A stretch of 64,000 nt of DNA from contig JAGBSL010000003.1 of the NCBI GenBank assembly GCA_017631875.1, positions 3,674 to 67,673 of the forward strand. Reading direction: 5' to 3'. This DNA is from Bacteroidales bacterium. GTDB taxonomy: Bacteria; Bacteroidota; Bacteroidia; Bacteroidales; UBA932. Position 1 is the stretch's first letter, and every line of letters begins with the position of its first letter. The notes beneath the pieces are model-generated. The model had not been told where the DNA came from. It was given only the letters and a program-made list of their open reading frames with translations, and did no database searches. Below, in pieces: positions 1-8,658 of this stretch. The translations under genes and the position numbers were made by a program.

Positions 1-168
1 CGGCAGGACGGTGATTATGTTCACGCCCGGGCATGCTTTCAGGAAGACCTCGATGGTCATTTGAAGGATAGCCTTGCCCTCAAGCTCGATGAACTGTTTA
101 GGCAACTCCGCACCCATTCGCGTGCCGCTTCCGGCGGCCATGATTATGGCGTATTTCTTCCTTGACAT
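1..168 (-). CDS. ispD: 2-C-methyl-D-erythritol 4-phosphate cytidylyltransferase, N-terminal part
   Basis: Only the first 56 codons lie in the window; the gene runs off the left edge. Reverse translation begins MSRKKYAIIMAAGSGTRMG and continues with a conserved LPKQF segment. This is the nucleotide-binding signature (AAGxGxRMG...PKQF) of IspD, which couples CTP to methylerythritol phosphate in the cytoplasmic MEP isoprenoid pathway. The ATG at 166-168 was chosen because the P-loop-like motif starts about ten residues in, as is usual. It is divergent from mreB. Other nucleotidyltransferases share the glycine-rich motif, but the PKQF context favours IspD. Confidence 0.88.
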   Translation of the reverse strand, partial: MSRKKYAIIMAAGSGTRMGAELPKQFIELEGKAILQMTIEVFLKACPGVNIITVLP

Positions 169-198
169 ATTTCAGATAATTTTCAATTATTTCTTCCA

Positions 199-226
199 CA
201 AAATTAAGTTATTTTTCGTAATTTTG
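199..226. promoter_or_regulatory. Divergent Bacteroidota promoter pair, ispD / mreB
   Basis: On the plus strand TAATTTTG at 219-226 fits the TAnnTTTG -7 box and lies 39 bp before the mreB ATG. On the minus strand the same octamer lies at 199-206, 31 bp before the ispD ATG. The two boxes are a few bases apart, so the genes probably compete for polymerase. -33 boxes are not obvious. Confidence 0.5.
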
Positions 227-265
227 AACCCCATTATACGTATCAGATAAAAAGCATTAAAAAAT

Positions 266-1291
266 ATGGCATTTTCATTTTTGACACAGGAGCTTGCGAT
301 TGACCTCGGTACCGCGAACACAGTCATTTTCCAGAATGACCAGATCGTTCTCGACGAGCCGAGCATCGTGGCTATAGACAACGCTACAGGCAAGGCATTG
401 GCTTTGGGACAGAAGGCCAAGCTCATGCAGGAGAAGGAGAATCCGGGCATCAAGACCATCCGTCCGATGAGAGACGGAGTCATCGCAGACTTCAACGCTG
501 CAGAGCTCATGATCCGCGGATTCATCAAGCAGGTAAACAGCAAGCGCAGATCGCTCTTCCAGCCGAACATCAAGATGGTGGTCGGCATCCCTTCGGGATC
601 GACTGAGGTCGAGATCCGTGCGGTGCGCGACTCTTCGGAGCACGCAGGAGGACGTGACGTATATCTGATCTATGAGCCTATGGCTTCTGCGCTCGGTATC
701 GGTCTCGACGTCGAGGCGCCAAAGGGTAACATGGTAGTGGACATCGGAGGTGGTACAACTGAGATCGCTGTGATCTCACTCGGAGGTATCGTGGTGCAGG
801 ATTCGATCAAGGTCGCAGGTGACGTATTCACAAACGACATCCAGCAGTACCTCCGTCAGCAGCACAACATCAGGGTAGGACAGGTGACAGCCGAGAAGAT
901 CAAGATCGCTATCGGAGCGGTTATTCCTGATCTTGACGAGAACGAGCCGGAGCCATACAAGGTGACAGGTCCTAACCTCATGACAGCACACCCTGTCCAC
1001 GCTACAGTGACTTACCAGGAGATCGCGCACTGTCTTGACAAGTCAGTTGCAAGAATCGAGGCCGGCATCCTCCACGTGCTTGAGCAGACTCCGCCGGAGC
1101 TGTACTCGGACATCGTAGAGAACGGTATCCACCTCGCAGGAGGCGGATCGCTCCTCAGAGGTCTGGCAAAGCGTCTCACAGAGAAGGTTAACATTCCTTT
1201 CCATGTGGCAGAGGACCCACTGAGAGCCGTGGCACGAGGTACATGTCTGGCACTCAAGAACACAGACAACTACACCTTCCTCATGAGATAA
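266..1291 (+). CDS. mreB: Rod-shape-determining actin homologue MreB
   Basis: This 341-residue protein is the bacterial actin that polymerises under the inner membrane and directs the elongasome. The N-terminal ELAIDLGTANT is the phosphate-1 motif, VVDIGGGTTEIAVIS near residues 160-175 is phosphate-2, and HLAGGGSLLRGL near 290 is the adenosine motif. The length matches MreB (about 340). It heads the run mreB-mreC-mreD-mrdA-rodA, with only 3 bp to the next start. No inserted or missing segments are evident. Confidence 0.97.
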   Translation: MAFSFLTQELAIDLGTANTVIFQNDQIVLDEPSIVAIDNATGKALALGQKAKLMQEKENPGIKTIRPMRDGVIADFNAAELMIRGFIKQVNSKRRSLFQPNIKMVVGIPSGSTEVEIRAVRDSSEHAGGRDVYLIYEPMASALGIGLDVEAPKGNMVVDIGGGTTEIAVISLGGIVVQDSIKVAGDVFTNDIQQYLRQQHNIRVGQVTAEKIKIAIGAVIPDLDENEPEPYKVTGPNLMTAHPVHATVTYQEIAHCLDKSVARIEAGILHVLEQTPPELYSDIVENGIHLAGGGSLLRGLAKRLTEKVNIPFHVAEDPLRAVARGTCLALKNTDNYTFLMR

Positions 1292-1294
1292 GCC

Positions 1295-2119
1295 TTGAGA
1301 AAGGGAGGTATCATAAAGCATGTCATTACAGCAGCTATCTTCATCGGATTGGAGATAGCTGCATTGGCTATGCTCGGCAACAACGGAACGCTTCAGAGGA
1401 TGTGGTTCTCGGAAGCGGCACAGGGCTTTATGGGAAGCATCTGGGGCAGCACCCAAAGGGTGAAGGACTATTTCCACCTCAGAAGCGCCAACGACTCGCT
1501 CGCGCTTGAGAACCATGCGCTCAGGGTAAGGGTGGCGCAGCTGGAGGAGGTGCTCGCAGAAACAGGACAGGAAACACCGCTGTTCGCTGCAGGCAAGACC
1601 GGACAATACACCTACATCCCGGCAAAGATCATGAAGATAAGCAACAACACGCAGCATAACTACATGATCATCGGAAAGGGAGCGGCAGACGGCGTGGCAG
1701 AAGGAGCGGGAGTGATAACAGGAAAGGGAGCGGTAGGAGTCATAGACGCCGTGAGCGAACATTTCTCATATGCCCGTTCGTTCAAGAACCACGATATGAA
1801 CATCAGTGCCAGACTGGGAGCAGACGGAGCGGTCGGTCCGCTCAGCTGGGACGGACGCAGCAGCGCGGGAGCCATCCTCAAGGAGATTCCACACCACGTG
1901 GAGTTCCATCCGGGAGACACCGTGTACACCAGCGGATTCTCGTCAATATTCCCTGCTGACATCCCGCTCGGAACTGCAGGCAAGGCAAAGATCGTCAACG
2001 GCGCCACTTATGAAATAGAGGTCACGCTCTTCGAGGATTTCGCAGCCCTGCGCCATGTAACCATAGTGGACAATCTGGGAAGGCAGGAAATGACTAGACT
2101 GGAGGAGGAAAACAGATGA
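1295..2119 (+). CDS. mreC: Rod-shape-determining protein MreC
   Basis: This 274-residue protein is a bitopic inner-membrane scaffold of the elongation complex. A single N-terminal membrane segment (about residues 8-28) is followed by a coiled-coil stretch (HLRSANDSLALENHALRVRV), then the beta-rich periplasmic core with the family's KGAVGVID and TSG.SSIFPADIPLG motifs. The reading frame opens with TTG at 1295, 3 bp after the mreB stop; no in-frame ATG lies early enough to include the membrane segment, so a TTG start is likely. The 3' end overlaps mreD by 4 bp (ATGA), which suggests translational coupling. Confidence 0.93.
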   Translation: MRKGGIIKHVITAAIFIGLEIAALAMLGNNGTLQRMWFSEAAQGFMGSIWGSTQRVKDYFHLRSANDSLALENHALRVRVAQLEEVLAETGQETPLFAAGKTGQYTYIPAKIMKISNNTQHNYMIIGKGAADGVAEGAGVITGKGAVGVIDAVSEHFSYARSFKNHDMNISARLGADGAVGPLSWDGRSSAGAILKEIPHHVEFHPGDTVYTSGFSSIFPADIPLGTAGKAKIVNGATYEIEVTLFEDFAALRHVTIVDNLGRQEMTRLEEENR

Positions 2120-2631
2120 AGGTAAGCCAGCATTTCGGAATATTGTACTGTCTGCTTCTTATCGGACAGCTTGTACTGTGCAATTATGGAGCACTGGGTC
2201 CATACATCATGCTCACCATGCTGCCTGCCATGATCATGTGCATCCCTACCACGATCAGCACCGCCACATGCATGCTCATCGCATTTGCTAGCGGACTGGC
2301 GGTGGACTGGCTTTCGGAGGGACTGATCGGACTTAATGCCGCAGCGGCAGTGCCTGTGGCCCTGCTCAGGAACGGCGCGATCAAGATTTTCCTTGGAGAG
2401 GACCTCATCACACGAGGCGACAGATTCTCGATAAAGAAGAACGGACTGTTCAAGATATCTGTGGTCATGTTCACTGCACTTGTCGTGTATCTCGGAATAT
2501 ACATATTCCTCGATGGTGCCGGAACACGTCCGACATGGTTCAACCTCACAAGATTGGGTCTTTCCACAATCTGCTGCCTTGCTCTTTCGATGATAGTCAT
2601 AAACATTCTTTCACCGGATGACAGAAAATAA
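2116..2631 (+). CDS. mreD: Rod-shape-determining membrane protein MreD
   Basis: This 171-residue protein is almost entirely hydrophobic, with about five predicted membrane helices, and sits between mreC and mrdA as in other shape operons. MreD is poorly conserved in sequence, so the call rests mainly on size, topology and position. It starts in the ATGA overlap with mreC and ends 9 bp before mrdA. Confidence 0.88.
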   Translation: MKVSQHFGILYCLLLIGQLVLCNYGALGPYIMLTMLPAMIMCIPTTISTATCMLIAFASGLAVDWLSEGLIGLNAAAAVPVALLRNGAIKIFLGEDLITRGDRFSIKKNGLFKISVVMFTALVVYLGIYIFLDGAGTRPTWFNLTRLGLSTICCLALSMIVINILSPDDRK

Positions 2632-2640
2632 GGAGACAGC

Positions 2641-4485
2641 ATGAAACTGAACAGAGAAAACAAGCTTCTGATCGGACTCTGTACGGCTGCCGGCATCCTT
2701 ATCGTCAAGCTGTTCGGCATCCAGATCGTTGAAGACAAATACAAGCTCAGTGCGGAAAACAACACGATGGTGTACTCCACCATCTACCCTACCCGCGGCA
2801 TCATCCACGACAGGAACGGTAACATCCTTGTAGGAAACAGGGTGGCATACGACCTTATGGTCACGCCCAAGGAAGTAAAGAAATTTGACACTCTTGCACT
2901 TGCGAATGTACTTGACGTAACGCCCGAGGCGATCAAGGAGAAGATGGACGAGTTCTACAAGAACCGCCGAAGGATCGGCTACCAGAGCGTCGTGATGTTC
3001 AAGCAACTCCCTCCTGAAACATACATGAAGTTTGCTGAAGTCGCGTACCGTTTCCCGGGATTCAGGGGACAGGCCAGGAGTATCAGGGAATATCCTTTCA
3101 ACGCCGGCGGTAACCTTCTCGGATATGTTTCCGAAGTCAACGCGAACTACATGGCGAAGCATCCGGACGAATACAAGCCCGGAGATTATGCCGGCATGAC
3201 CGGTATCGAGGCGGCAAGGGAGAAGGAACTGCGCGGAGAGAAGGGATACAATATATGGCTCAGGAACTCGCACAACCGCATAGAGTCCAGATATAAGGAC
3301 GGAGAGGAGGACAAGGAGGCAGTACCGGGTGACGACATAACAACCACCATCGACGCAACCCTCCAGAACTACGGACAGATGCTGATGAACAACAAGGTGG
3401 GAAGTCTTGTGGCCATCGAGCCGTCGACAGGAGAGATACTGGCCATGGTTTCAAGTCCCGGTATCGACGTGGATATGCTCGCGAATTTCGGAGAGCATTA
3501 TAACGAAATCCTTTCCAACCCTTACAAGCCGATGTTCAACAGAACCGTGCAGGCTCCGTACCCTCCGGGTTCGGTGTTCAAGCTCGTCAACGGACTGATC
3601 GGCCTTGAGGAAGGGGTATTCACTCCTTCAACCCAATATCCATGTAGCATGGGTTACCATTTCGGTAAAAGCAAGCTGGGATGTCATGCACACAAGTCGC
3701 CGATCAATTTCGAGGAATCTATTATGATGTCCTGCAACGCATACTACTGCTATGTATTCCGCAGCATTCTTGAGAATCCGAAGTATGGATCGATTGACGA
3801 GGCTACTGATAAGTGGAAAGAGTATGTGATGAGTTTCGGATTCGGACAGAAGCTCGGCAGCGACTTTCCTTCCGAGCTGGGAGGATTCATTCCTGACTCG
3901 AAATACTACAACAGATATTACCGCAAGGGCGGCTGGAAGGCAACCACAGTAATCTCGCTGTCCATCGGACAGGGCGAGATCGGCTGTACGCCTCTGCACC
4001 TTGCAAACCTGTGCGCCACTATAGCAAATCGCGGCCACTACTACATCCCTCACATCATAAAGGATTCAGAGAACGTGACCATCGACCCTAAGTACAAGGA
4101 AAGACATTACACTATGGTCGATACAACACACTTCCCTAAGGTCGTGGGAGGAATGTACAGGGCCGTGAACAGCGGCTTCGGTTCCGGCGGAACCGCAAGC
4201 ATCGCCGCAGTCGAGGGCCTGGACATCTGCGGAAAGACCGGTACGGCGCAGAACCCGCATGGACATGACCATTCGGTGTTCATCTGCTTCGCTCCGCGCG
4301 ACAATCCTAAGATCGCGGTTGCCGCTTATGTGGAGAACGGAGGATTCGGCGCCTCATATGCAGCGCCTATCGCATCTCTGCTTACGGAGATGTACCTCAA
4401 TGGTGAAATCGGAGATGAGAGAAAAGCTCTCGAGAAGAGGATGCTCGATGCCAATCTGCTTGACAGAGTAAGAGTGAAGAAGTAA
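2641..4485 (+). CDS. mrdA: Peptidoglycan transpeptidase, penicillin-binding protein 2
   Basis: This 614-residue class B PBP makes the cross-links of lateral-wall peptidoglycan with RodA. One N-terminal membrane helix is followed by the PBP dimerisation domain (about 40-215, with RGIIHDRNGNIL near its start). The transpeptidase domain follows, with the active-site serine in PGSVFKL (about residue 305), the SCN-type motif at MSCNAYY, and the KTGTAQ motif near 530. All three catalytic motifs are intact. The ATG at 2641 lies 9 bp after mreD; the rodA start is 1 bp after the stop. Confidence 0.95.
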   Translation: MKLNRENKLLIGLCTAAGILIVKLFGIQIVEDKYKLSAENNTMVYSTIYPTRGIIHDRNGNILVGNRVAYDLMVTPKEVKKFDTLALANVLDVTPEAIKEKMDEFYKNRRRIGYQSVVMFKQLPPETYMKFAEVAYRFPGFRGQARSIREYPFNAGGNLLGYVSEVNANYMAKHPDEYKPGDYAGMTGIEAAREKELRGEKGYNIWLRNSHNRIESRYKDGEEDKEAVPGDDITTTIDATLQNYGQMLMNNKVGSLVAIEPSTGEILAMVSSPGIDVDMLANFGEHYNEILSNPYKPMFNRTVQAPYPPGSVFKLVNGLIGLEEGVFTPSTQYPCSMGYHFGKSKLGCHAHKSPINFEESIMMSCNAYYCYVFRSILENPKYGSIDEATDKWKEYVMSFGFGQKLGSDFPSELGGFIPDSKYYNRYYRKGGWKATTVISLSIGQGEIGCTPLHLANLCATIANRGHYYIPHIIKDSENVTIDPKYKERHYTMVDTTHFPKVVGGMYRAVNSGFGSGGTASIAAVEGLDICGKTGTAQNPHGHDHSVFICFAPRDNPKIAVAAYVENGGFGASYAAPIASLLTEMYLNGEIGDERKALEKRMLDANLLDRVRVKK

Positions 4486-4486
4486 G

Positions 4487-6052
4487 ATGAGGGATCTTGG
4501 AGGACATAGAGGAAGAGGTCTGGCAAAGACCATCGACTGGAAGCTGGTGATCTGTTACCTGCTTCTTATTCTCATCGGCTGGGTGAACATATATGCTTCC
4601 GTCCAGTCGTCGGAGCCGTCGTCCATCTTCGACCTGAGCTGCCGCAGCGGCATGCAGGCGATATGGATCGGAACATCGCTTATCATTGCGGTCGTGATAT
4701 TGTTCGTGCTGAGTCCCCGGATATACGAAGGACTGTCACTGCCCATATACCTGTTCGTCATCTGTCTGCTGGTGGCCGTCATATTCCTGGGAGTCGAAGT
4801 CAAGGGCTCGCGGTCATGGTTCGACTTCGGAGCGTTCAGGTTTCAGCCGGCGGAGGTATCGAAGATATCTACGTCGCTGATGCTGGCGGCAGTGATGAGC
4901 CGCCTGGGATATAAGATCGGCCGCTTCAGGGACTTCATAGTCACAGCTTTGGTGATCCTCGTTCCTATGGCCATAATCGTGCTCCAGAGTGAGACCGGAT
5001 CGGCACTGGTATATGTAGGATTCATATTCATGCTGTATAGGGAAGGCCTGTCCGGATGGCTTATATTCATTGCCGGAATGGCCATTCTGCTTTTTATCCT
5101 GACGCTTACGGCTTCGCCATTCGTGGCTATCCTTGTCATGGCTGGAGTCGGTTCGCTGTGCATATGCCTGTACTCGGGAAGAATCAAGTGGTGGGCTATC
5201 ATTGGCGTTCCGCTTATCACGCTCATGGCATTCGTGCCTATGATACTGAATAAGGTTGTCGAGGCACAGACTGCTGACGAAGTTGTGGTTGCAGAAATGG
5301 TTACAGAGGAGGCGGTCGCTGCTGATGAGGCAGCCATGGCAGATGACGCCGCTATGGTTGAAGAGGCCGCCGACGTTCCCTTCATCGCACGCGTAAAGCC
5401 GCTTCACATACTGCTGATAGTGCTCGGACTCCTGCTCCTTGTGGCCGGATATTTCGCATTCAGGGAAATGAATATGTTCTCGCAGCTGGCCCTTGTGGCG
5501 ATGGTCGGAGGTATCATACTGGTATTCTCCGCAGACTTCATCTTCAACAGCGTGCTGCAGGACCACCAGAGGAAGCGTATCGAGGTACTGCTCGGAATGA
5601 AGGAGGACCCTGCAGGTGTTGGATATAATGTAAACCAGTCCAAGATCGCTATCGGTTCCGGAGGATTATTCGGAAAGGGCTACCTCAACGGCACCCAGAC
5701 CACATTCGGATTCGTGCCCGAGCAGAGTACGGACTTTATCTTCTGTACCATCGGAGAGGAATGGGGATTCTTCGGATGTACATTCGTGATACTTCTGTAT
5801 GTATTCCTGATATGGAGGATCATCAAGAACGCCGAACGCAGCAGGGAGGCCTTCACACGAATATACGGCTACTGCGTCGCCTGCTGCATCTTCATGCATC
5901 TCTTTATCAATATAGGTATGACGATCGGACTTATGCCGGTGATCGGTATCCCTCTGCCGCTTGTCAGCTATGGAGGTTCGTCCCTCTGGGCCTTCACCAT
6001 CCTGATCTTCATATTCATCGCTCTGGATAGAAACGAAAGGAAGTATTTCTGA
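4487..6052 (+). CDS. rodA: Peptidoglycan glycosyltransferase RodA with internal acidic insertion
   Basis: RodA is the SEDS-family polymerase that works with PBP2. Family signatures are present: GSRSWFDFGAFRFQPAEVSK near residues 105-125, and in the C-terminal half GLFGKGYLNGTQTTFGFVPEQSTDFIF plus LPLVSYGGSSL. At 521 residues it is longer than the usual 370-420. The excess is a central Ala/Glu/Asp-rich, low-complexity stretch (about residues 258-300, with many EAA, DEAAM and DDAAM units) followed by two extra hydrophobic segments before the conserved C-terminal half. Bacteroidota RodA proteins are often somewhat long, but the acidic tract stands out. It is the last gene of the operon, ending next to paired hairpins. 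Confidence 0.93.
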   Translation: MRDLGGHRGRGLAKTIDWKLVICYLLLILIGWVNIYASVQSSEPSSIFDLSCRSGMQAIWIGTSLIIAVVILFVLSPRIYEGLSLPIYLFVICLLVAVIFLGVEVKGSRSWFDFGAFRFQPAEVSKISTSLMLAAVMSRLGYKIGRFRDFIVTALVILVPMAIIVLQSETGSALVYVGFIFMLYREGLSGWLIFIAGMAILLFILTLTASPFVAILVMAGVGSLCICLYSGRIKWWAIIGVPLITLMAFVPMILNKVVEAQTADEVVVAEMVTEEAVAADEAAMADDAAMVEEAADVPFIARVKPLHILLIVLGLLLLVAGYFAFREMNMFSQLALVAMVGGIILVFSADFIFNSVLQDHQRKRIEVLLGMKEDPAGVGYNVNQSKIAIGSGGLFGKGYLNGTQTTFGFVPEQSTDFIFCTIGEEWGFFGCTFVILLYVFLIWRIIKNAERSREAFTRIYGYCVACCIFMHLFINIGMTIGLMPVIGIPLPLVSYGGSSLWAFTILIFIFIALDRNERKYF

Positions 6053-6053
6053 T

Positions 6054-6169
6054 GACCATCGTTACAGAATTAAAGTGTTTTATGGTACGATGGTACTGAA
6101 AACACATTGTTTAGGAATAAAATAAGGACCACCGTTACTAATTTCATGAGATCTTTGTAACGATGGTCC
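6054..6169. repeat. Twin hairpins, 73-bp period, between rodA and ahcY
   Basis: ACCATCGT at 6055-6062 faces ACGATGGT at 6087-6094. The same pair recurs as ACCACCGT at 6128-6135 and ACGATGGT at 6160-6167. Both left and right arms are displaced by exactly 73 bp, and both loops are 24 nt. The outermost arms also form a 13-bp perfect inverted repeat (6054-6066 with 6156-6168). The second hairpin extends to a 15-bp stem (6124-6138 with 6157-6171) and probably serves as a bidirectional terminator for the convergent genes. Confidence 0.75.
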
Positions 6170-6187
6170 TTTATTATTCAGATATGC

Positions 6188-7441
6188 TTATTCTCCGAAG
6201 AGATAGCGGTGCTGCTCTGGAGTGAGGGTATCGATCTCACAGCCCCAGTATGCAAGCTTGCGGGCAGCAACCTCCTGATCGATTGCGAGCGGAACGTCGT
6301 TGACCATCTGGCCTGGCTCGCGTGAGATGTTGTCGCGGTTCTCCACGAGGTACTTTGCACTGAGAGCCTGGATGGCAAATGACATGTCCATGATCTCCGC
6401 TGGGTGTCCATCACCTGCCGCAAGGTTGACAAGACGGCCTTCTGCAATGATGTAGATCTTATTACCGTTGTCAAGAGTGTAACCTATGATGTTCTTGCGG
6501 GCTGGCTTTACCTCCTTTGCAATCTCACGAAGACCTGCCACATCCACCTCGCAGTCGAAGTGTCCTGCGTTGCAGCAGATAGCACCATCCTTCATCTTCA
6601 CGAAATGATCCTTTGTGATAACGCCATCACAACCGGTCACTGTAACGAAGATGTCTCCGAGCGGAGCAGCCTGGTCCATCTTCATGACCTTGAATCCGTC
6701 CATTACAGCCTCCATCGCCTTGATAGGGTCAACTTCGGTTACGATGACCTCGGCACCAAGACCCTTGGCACGCATCGCAACTCCCTTTCCGCACCAGCCG
6801 TAACCTGCTACCACCACGTTCTTACCTGCAACGATGAGGTTTGTGGTTCTGTTGATACCGTCCCATACTGACTGGCCGGTACCGTAGCGGTTGTCGAAGA
6901 GGTGCTTGCAGTCCGCATTGTTGACAAGCATCATCGGGAACTTCAGAGCCTTCGCATTGTTCAGCTGAACGAGCCTGAGGATACCTGTTGTGGTCTCCTC
7001 ACAACCTCCGATCACGTTTGGAATGAGGTCTGTGTATTCTGTGTGCATGAGGTTTACAAGGTCACCGCCATCGTCAATGATGATGTTCGGTCCGACCTCA
7101 AGCACGCGGCGGATGTGCGCCTCGTATTCCTCAGGAGTAGCATCATACCATGCGAACACATTCAGACCCGCCTGAACGAGGGCCGCTGCCACGTCGTCCT
7201 GAGTCGAAAGAGGGTTACTTCCTGTCACATACATTTCCGCACCGCCTGCCGCGAGAACTTCGCACAGGTAAGCGGTCTTTGCCTCGAGGTGCACTGAGAG
7301 TGCGACCTTCATTCCCTTGAACGGAAGTGTTGCCTTGAACTCTTCCTCGAGTCCGTTAAGAAGCGGCATATGATGCCTTACCCAATCGATCTTGAGCCTG
7401 CCGTCAGGCCAGAGCTGGATGTCTCTGATTTCGCTTGCCAT
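6188..7441 (-). CDS. ahcY: Adenosylhomocysteinase (S-adenosylhomocysteine hydrolase)
   Basis: It reversibly splits S-adenosylhomocysteine to adenosine and homocysteine in the activated-methyl cycle, using bound NAD. The 417 residues contain the NAD-binding motif GYGWCGKGVAMRAKG (about 215-230), the substrate-contacting motifs SNPLSTQDDVAAAL and NAGHFDCEVDV, and a C-terminal segment ending YLFGE. The start MASEIRD at 7441 is preferred over an in-frame ATG at 7483, because a -7 box overlaps 7483 and places the transcript start downstream of it. The homocysteine released would join the product of MetY from the 19.7-26 kb cluster. Confidence 0.95.
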   Translation of the reverse strand: MASEIRDIQLWPDGRLKIDWVRHHMPLLNGLEEEFKATLPFKGMKVALSVHLEAKTAYLCEVLAAGGAEMYVTGSNPLSTQDDVAAALVQAGLNVFAWYDATPEEYEAHIRRVLEVGPNIIIDDGGDLVNLMHTEYTDLIPNVIGGCEETTTGILRLVQLNNAKALKFPMMLVNNADCKHLFDNRYGTGQSVWDGINRTTNLIVAGKNVVVAGYGWCGKGVAMRAKGLGAEVIVTEVDPIKAMEAVMDGFKVMKMDQAAPLGDIFVTVTGCDGVITKDHFVKMKDGAICCNAGHFDCEVDVAGLREIAKEVKPARKNIIGYTLDNGNKIYIIAEGRLVNLAAGDGHPAEIMDMSFAIQALSAKYLVENRDNISREPGQMVNDVPLAIDQEVAARKLAYWGCEIDTLTPEQHRYLFGE

Positions 7442-7480
7442 ATTGTTGTCTTTTGTTGTTGTTTTTCGTGATTTCGGGTG

Positions 7481-7488
7481 CAAAGATA
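7481..7488 (-). promoter_or_regulatory. -7 promoter box of ahcY
   Basis: TATCTTTG on the minus strand, 39 bp upstream of the chosen ahcY ATG. It supports the shorter protein start. Confidence 0.55.
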
Positions 7489-7582
7489 GTTTTTTTTGAC
7501 CACAAAAGGCGGAATTTCACCACAACCAGGTGGTTTTGACCAAATTCATGTCCGATATTTTTGGGAATGTGGAATAGATGGG

Positions 7583-7590
7583 TAATTTTG
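7583..7590 (+). promoter_or_regulatory. -7 promoter box of fabG
   Basis: TAATTTTG fits TAnnTTTG and ends 22 bp before the ATG at 7613. Transcription would start near 7597, which argues against the in-frame ATG at 7592. Confidence 0.5.
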
Positions 7591-7612
7591 CATGCTGGTT
7601 AATCGTTCGGAT

Positions 7613-8356
7613 ATGGGATTATTGACAGGCAAGACAGCGCTTGTAACTGGCGCGACAAGAGGCATCGGAAGGGCCATCGCCCTGAAGTTTGCGGAAGAAG
7701 GAGCTTCGATAGCCTTCACCTACAGGTCACAGCATGAGGCTGCGGAATCATTGGTGGCAGAGCTTGAAGCTTTGGGAGTAAAGGCCAAGGCCTATGCTTC
7801 GGATGCAGCGTCATTTGAGGACGCGCACAAGGTAGTTGAAGACGTGAAGTCCGGGTTCGGACGCATTGACATACTGGTAAACAACGCAGGCATAACCAAG
7901 GATGGTCTGATGATGAGGATGGATGAGGCGCAGTGGGATGCGGTCATCAACACCAACCTCAAGTCCGCATTCAACTTCATTCATGCATGCACACCTGTGA
8001 TGGCACGCCAGAGAGGCGGAAGCATCATCTGCATGTCTTCGGTCGTAGGACTCGCAGGCAATGCGGGACAGTGCAACTATGCAGCCTCTAAGGCAGGACT
8101 GGTCGGACTGACCAAGTCGATAGCAAAGGAGATGGGCTCACGTGGAATCCGTGCGAACTGCATTGCACCGGGATTCATAGCGACCGATATGACGGGCGCA
8201 GTCTCAGAGGAGATGCGTCAGCAATGGGAGAAACAGATACCTCTGCGCAGAGGAGGCACACCGGAAGATGTGGCAGGAGTGGCACTCTTCCTTGCAAGCG
8301 ACCTCTCCGCATATGTCACCGGACAGGTGATCAGCTGCTGCGGAGGAATGAACTGA
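7613..8356 (+). CDS. fabG: 3-oxoacyl-[acyl-carrier-protein] reductase
   Basis: This SDR-family enzyme reduces 3-oxoacyl-ACP with NADPH in fatty-acid elongation. The Rossmann motif TGATRGIGRAIA lies near residue 12, NNAG near 85, the catalytic Ser in MSSVVG, and the YAASK pair (Tyr/Lys) near 150. The C-terminal IRANCIAPGFIATDMT is typical of FabG. The 247-residue length from MGLLTGK matches the family. It appears monocistronic, with two hairpins downstream. Other SDRs share the motifs, but the overall sequence is the FabG type. Confidence 0.9.
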   Translation: MGLLTGKTALVTGATRGIGRAIALKFAEEGASIAFTYRSQHEAAESLVAELEALGVKAKAYASDAASFEDAHKVVEDVKSGFGRIDILVNNAGITKDGLMMRMDEAQWDAVINTNLKSAFNFIHACTPVMARQRGGSIICMSSVVGLAGNAGQCNYAASKAGLVGLTKSIAKEMGSRGIRANCIAPGFIATDMTGAVSEEMRQQWEKQIPLRRGGTPEDVAGVALFLASDLSAYVTGQVISCCGGMN

Positions 8357-8402
8357 CATTCTTAACACACACATTTCAATATTTTCGTCCCTACACGGGA
8401 CG

Positions 8403-8430
8403 AGCCAAAAGTTCTTCGAGCCTTTTGGCT
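8403..8430 (+). terminator. Hairpin downstream of fabG
   Basis: AGCCAAAAG (8403-8411) pairs perfectly with CTTTTGGCT (8422-8430) across a 10-nt loop. There is no strong T-run, so termination is plausible rather than certain. Confidence 0.5.
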
Positions 8431-8471
8431 TACTAACGCAAAATTCGTATTTGCATAAAACCTAAACCTTC

Positions 8472-8501
8472 GAGCGGGCCGGCAGTGATGTCTGCCCGCT
8501 C
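8472..8501 (+). terminator. GC-rich terminator hairpin with T-rich tail
   Basis: GAGCGGGC (8472-8479) pairs with GCCCGCTC (8494-8501), followed by ATTCTTTTA. The gap 8357-8658 otherwise holds the hairpin at 8403 and the dispersed hairpin at 8557; no gene is seen there. Confidence 0.6.
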
Positions 8502-8556
8502 ATTCTTTTATTCGGAGTATGTCATGAGACTTATCGTCGCCGTGGCAATCTGGACA

Positions 8557-8590
8557 CGACGCAAAGTTTTCGGCGGATTTCTCTGCGTCG
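8557..8590. repeat. Single dispersed copy of the CGACGCA hairpin
   Basis: CGACGCA (8557-8563) and TGCGTCG (8584-8590) enclose a 20-nt loop. Arms, loop length and flanks (ACACGACGCA, GCGTCGCGG) match the four tandem units at 35.9-36.18 kb. No second copy lies about 72 bp to either side. Confidence 0.6.
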
Positions 8591-8658
8591 CGGTCAAACT
8601 GTAGAACTTTCCGGATTTTATTGATGGCTATTTGACAGATAATGTTTATGTTTGGGAC

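Noticed and set aside
6188..7300. Several plus-strand open frames antisense to ahcY
   Set aside because: They are shadows of a well-conserved gene, with low-complexity composition and no promoter or family motif.
7592..7612. Upstream ATG for fabG
   Set aside because: It lies only 1 bp after the -7 box, before the expected transcript start, and FabG proteins begin at the MGLLTGK equivalent.
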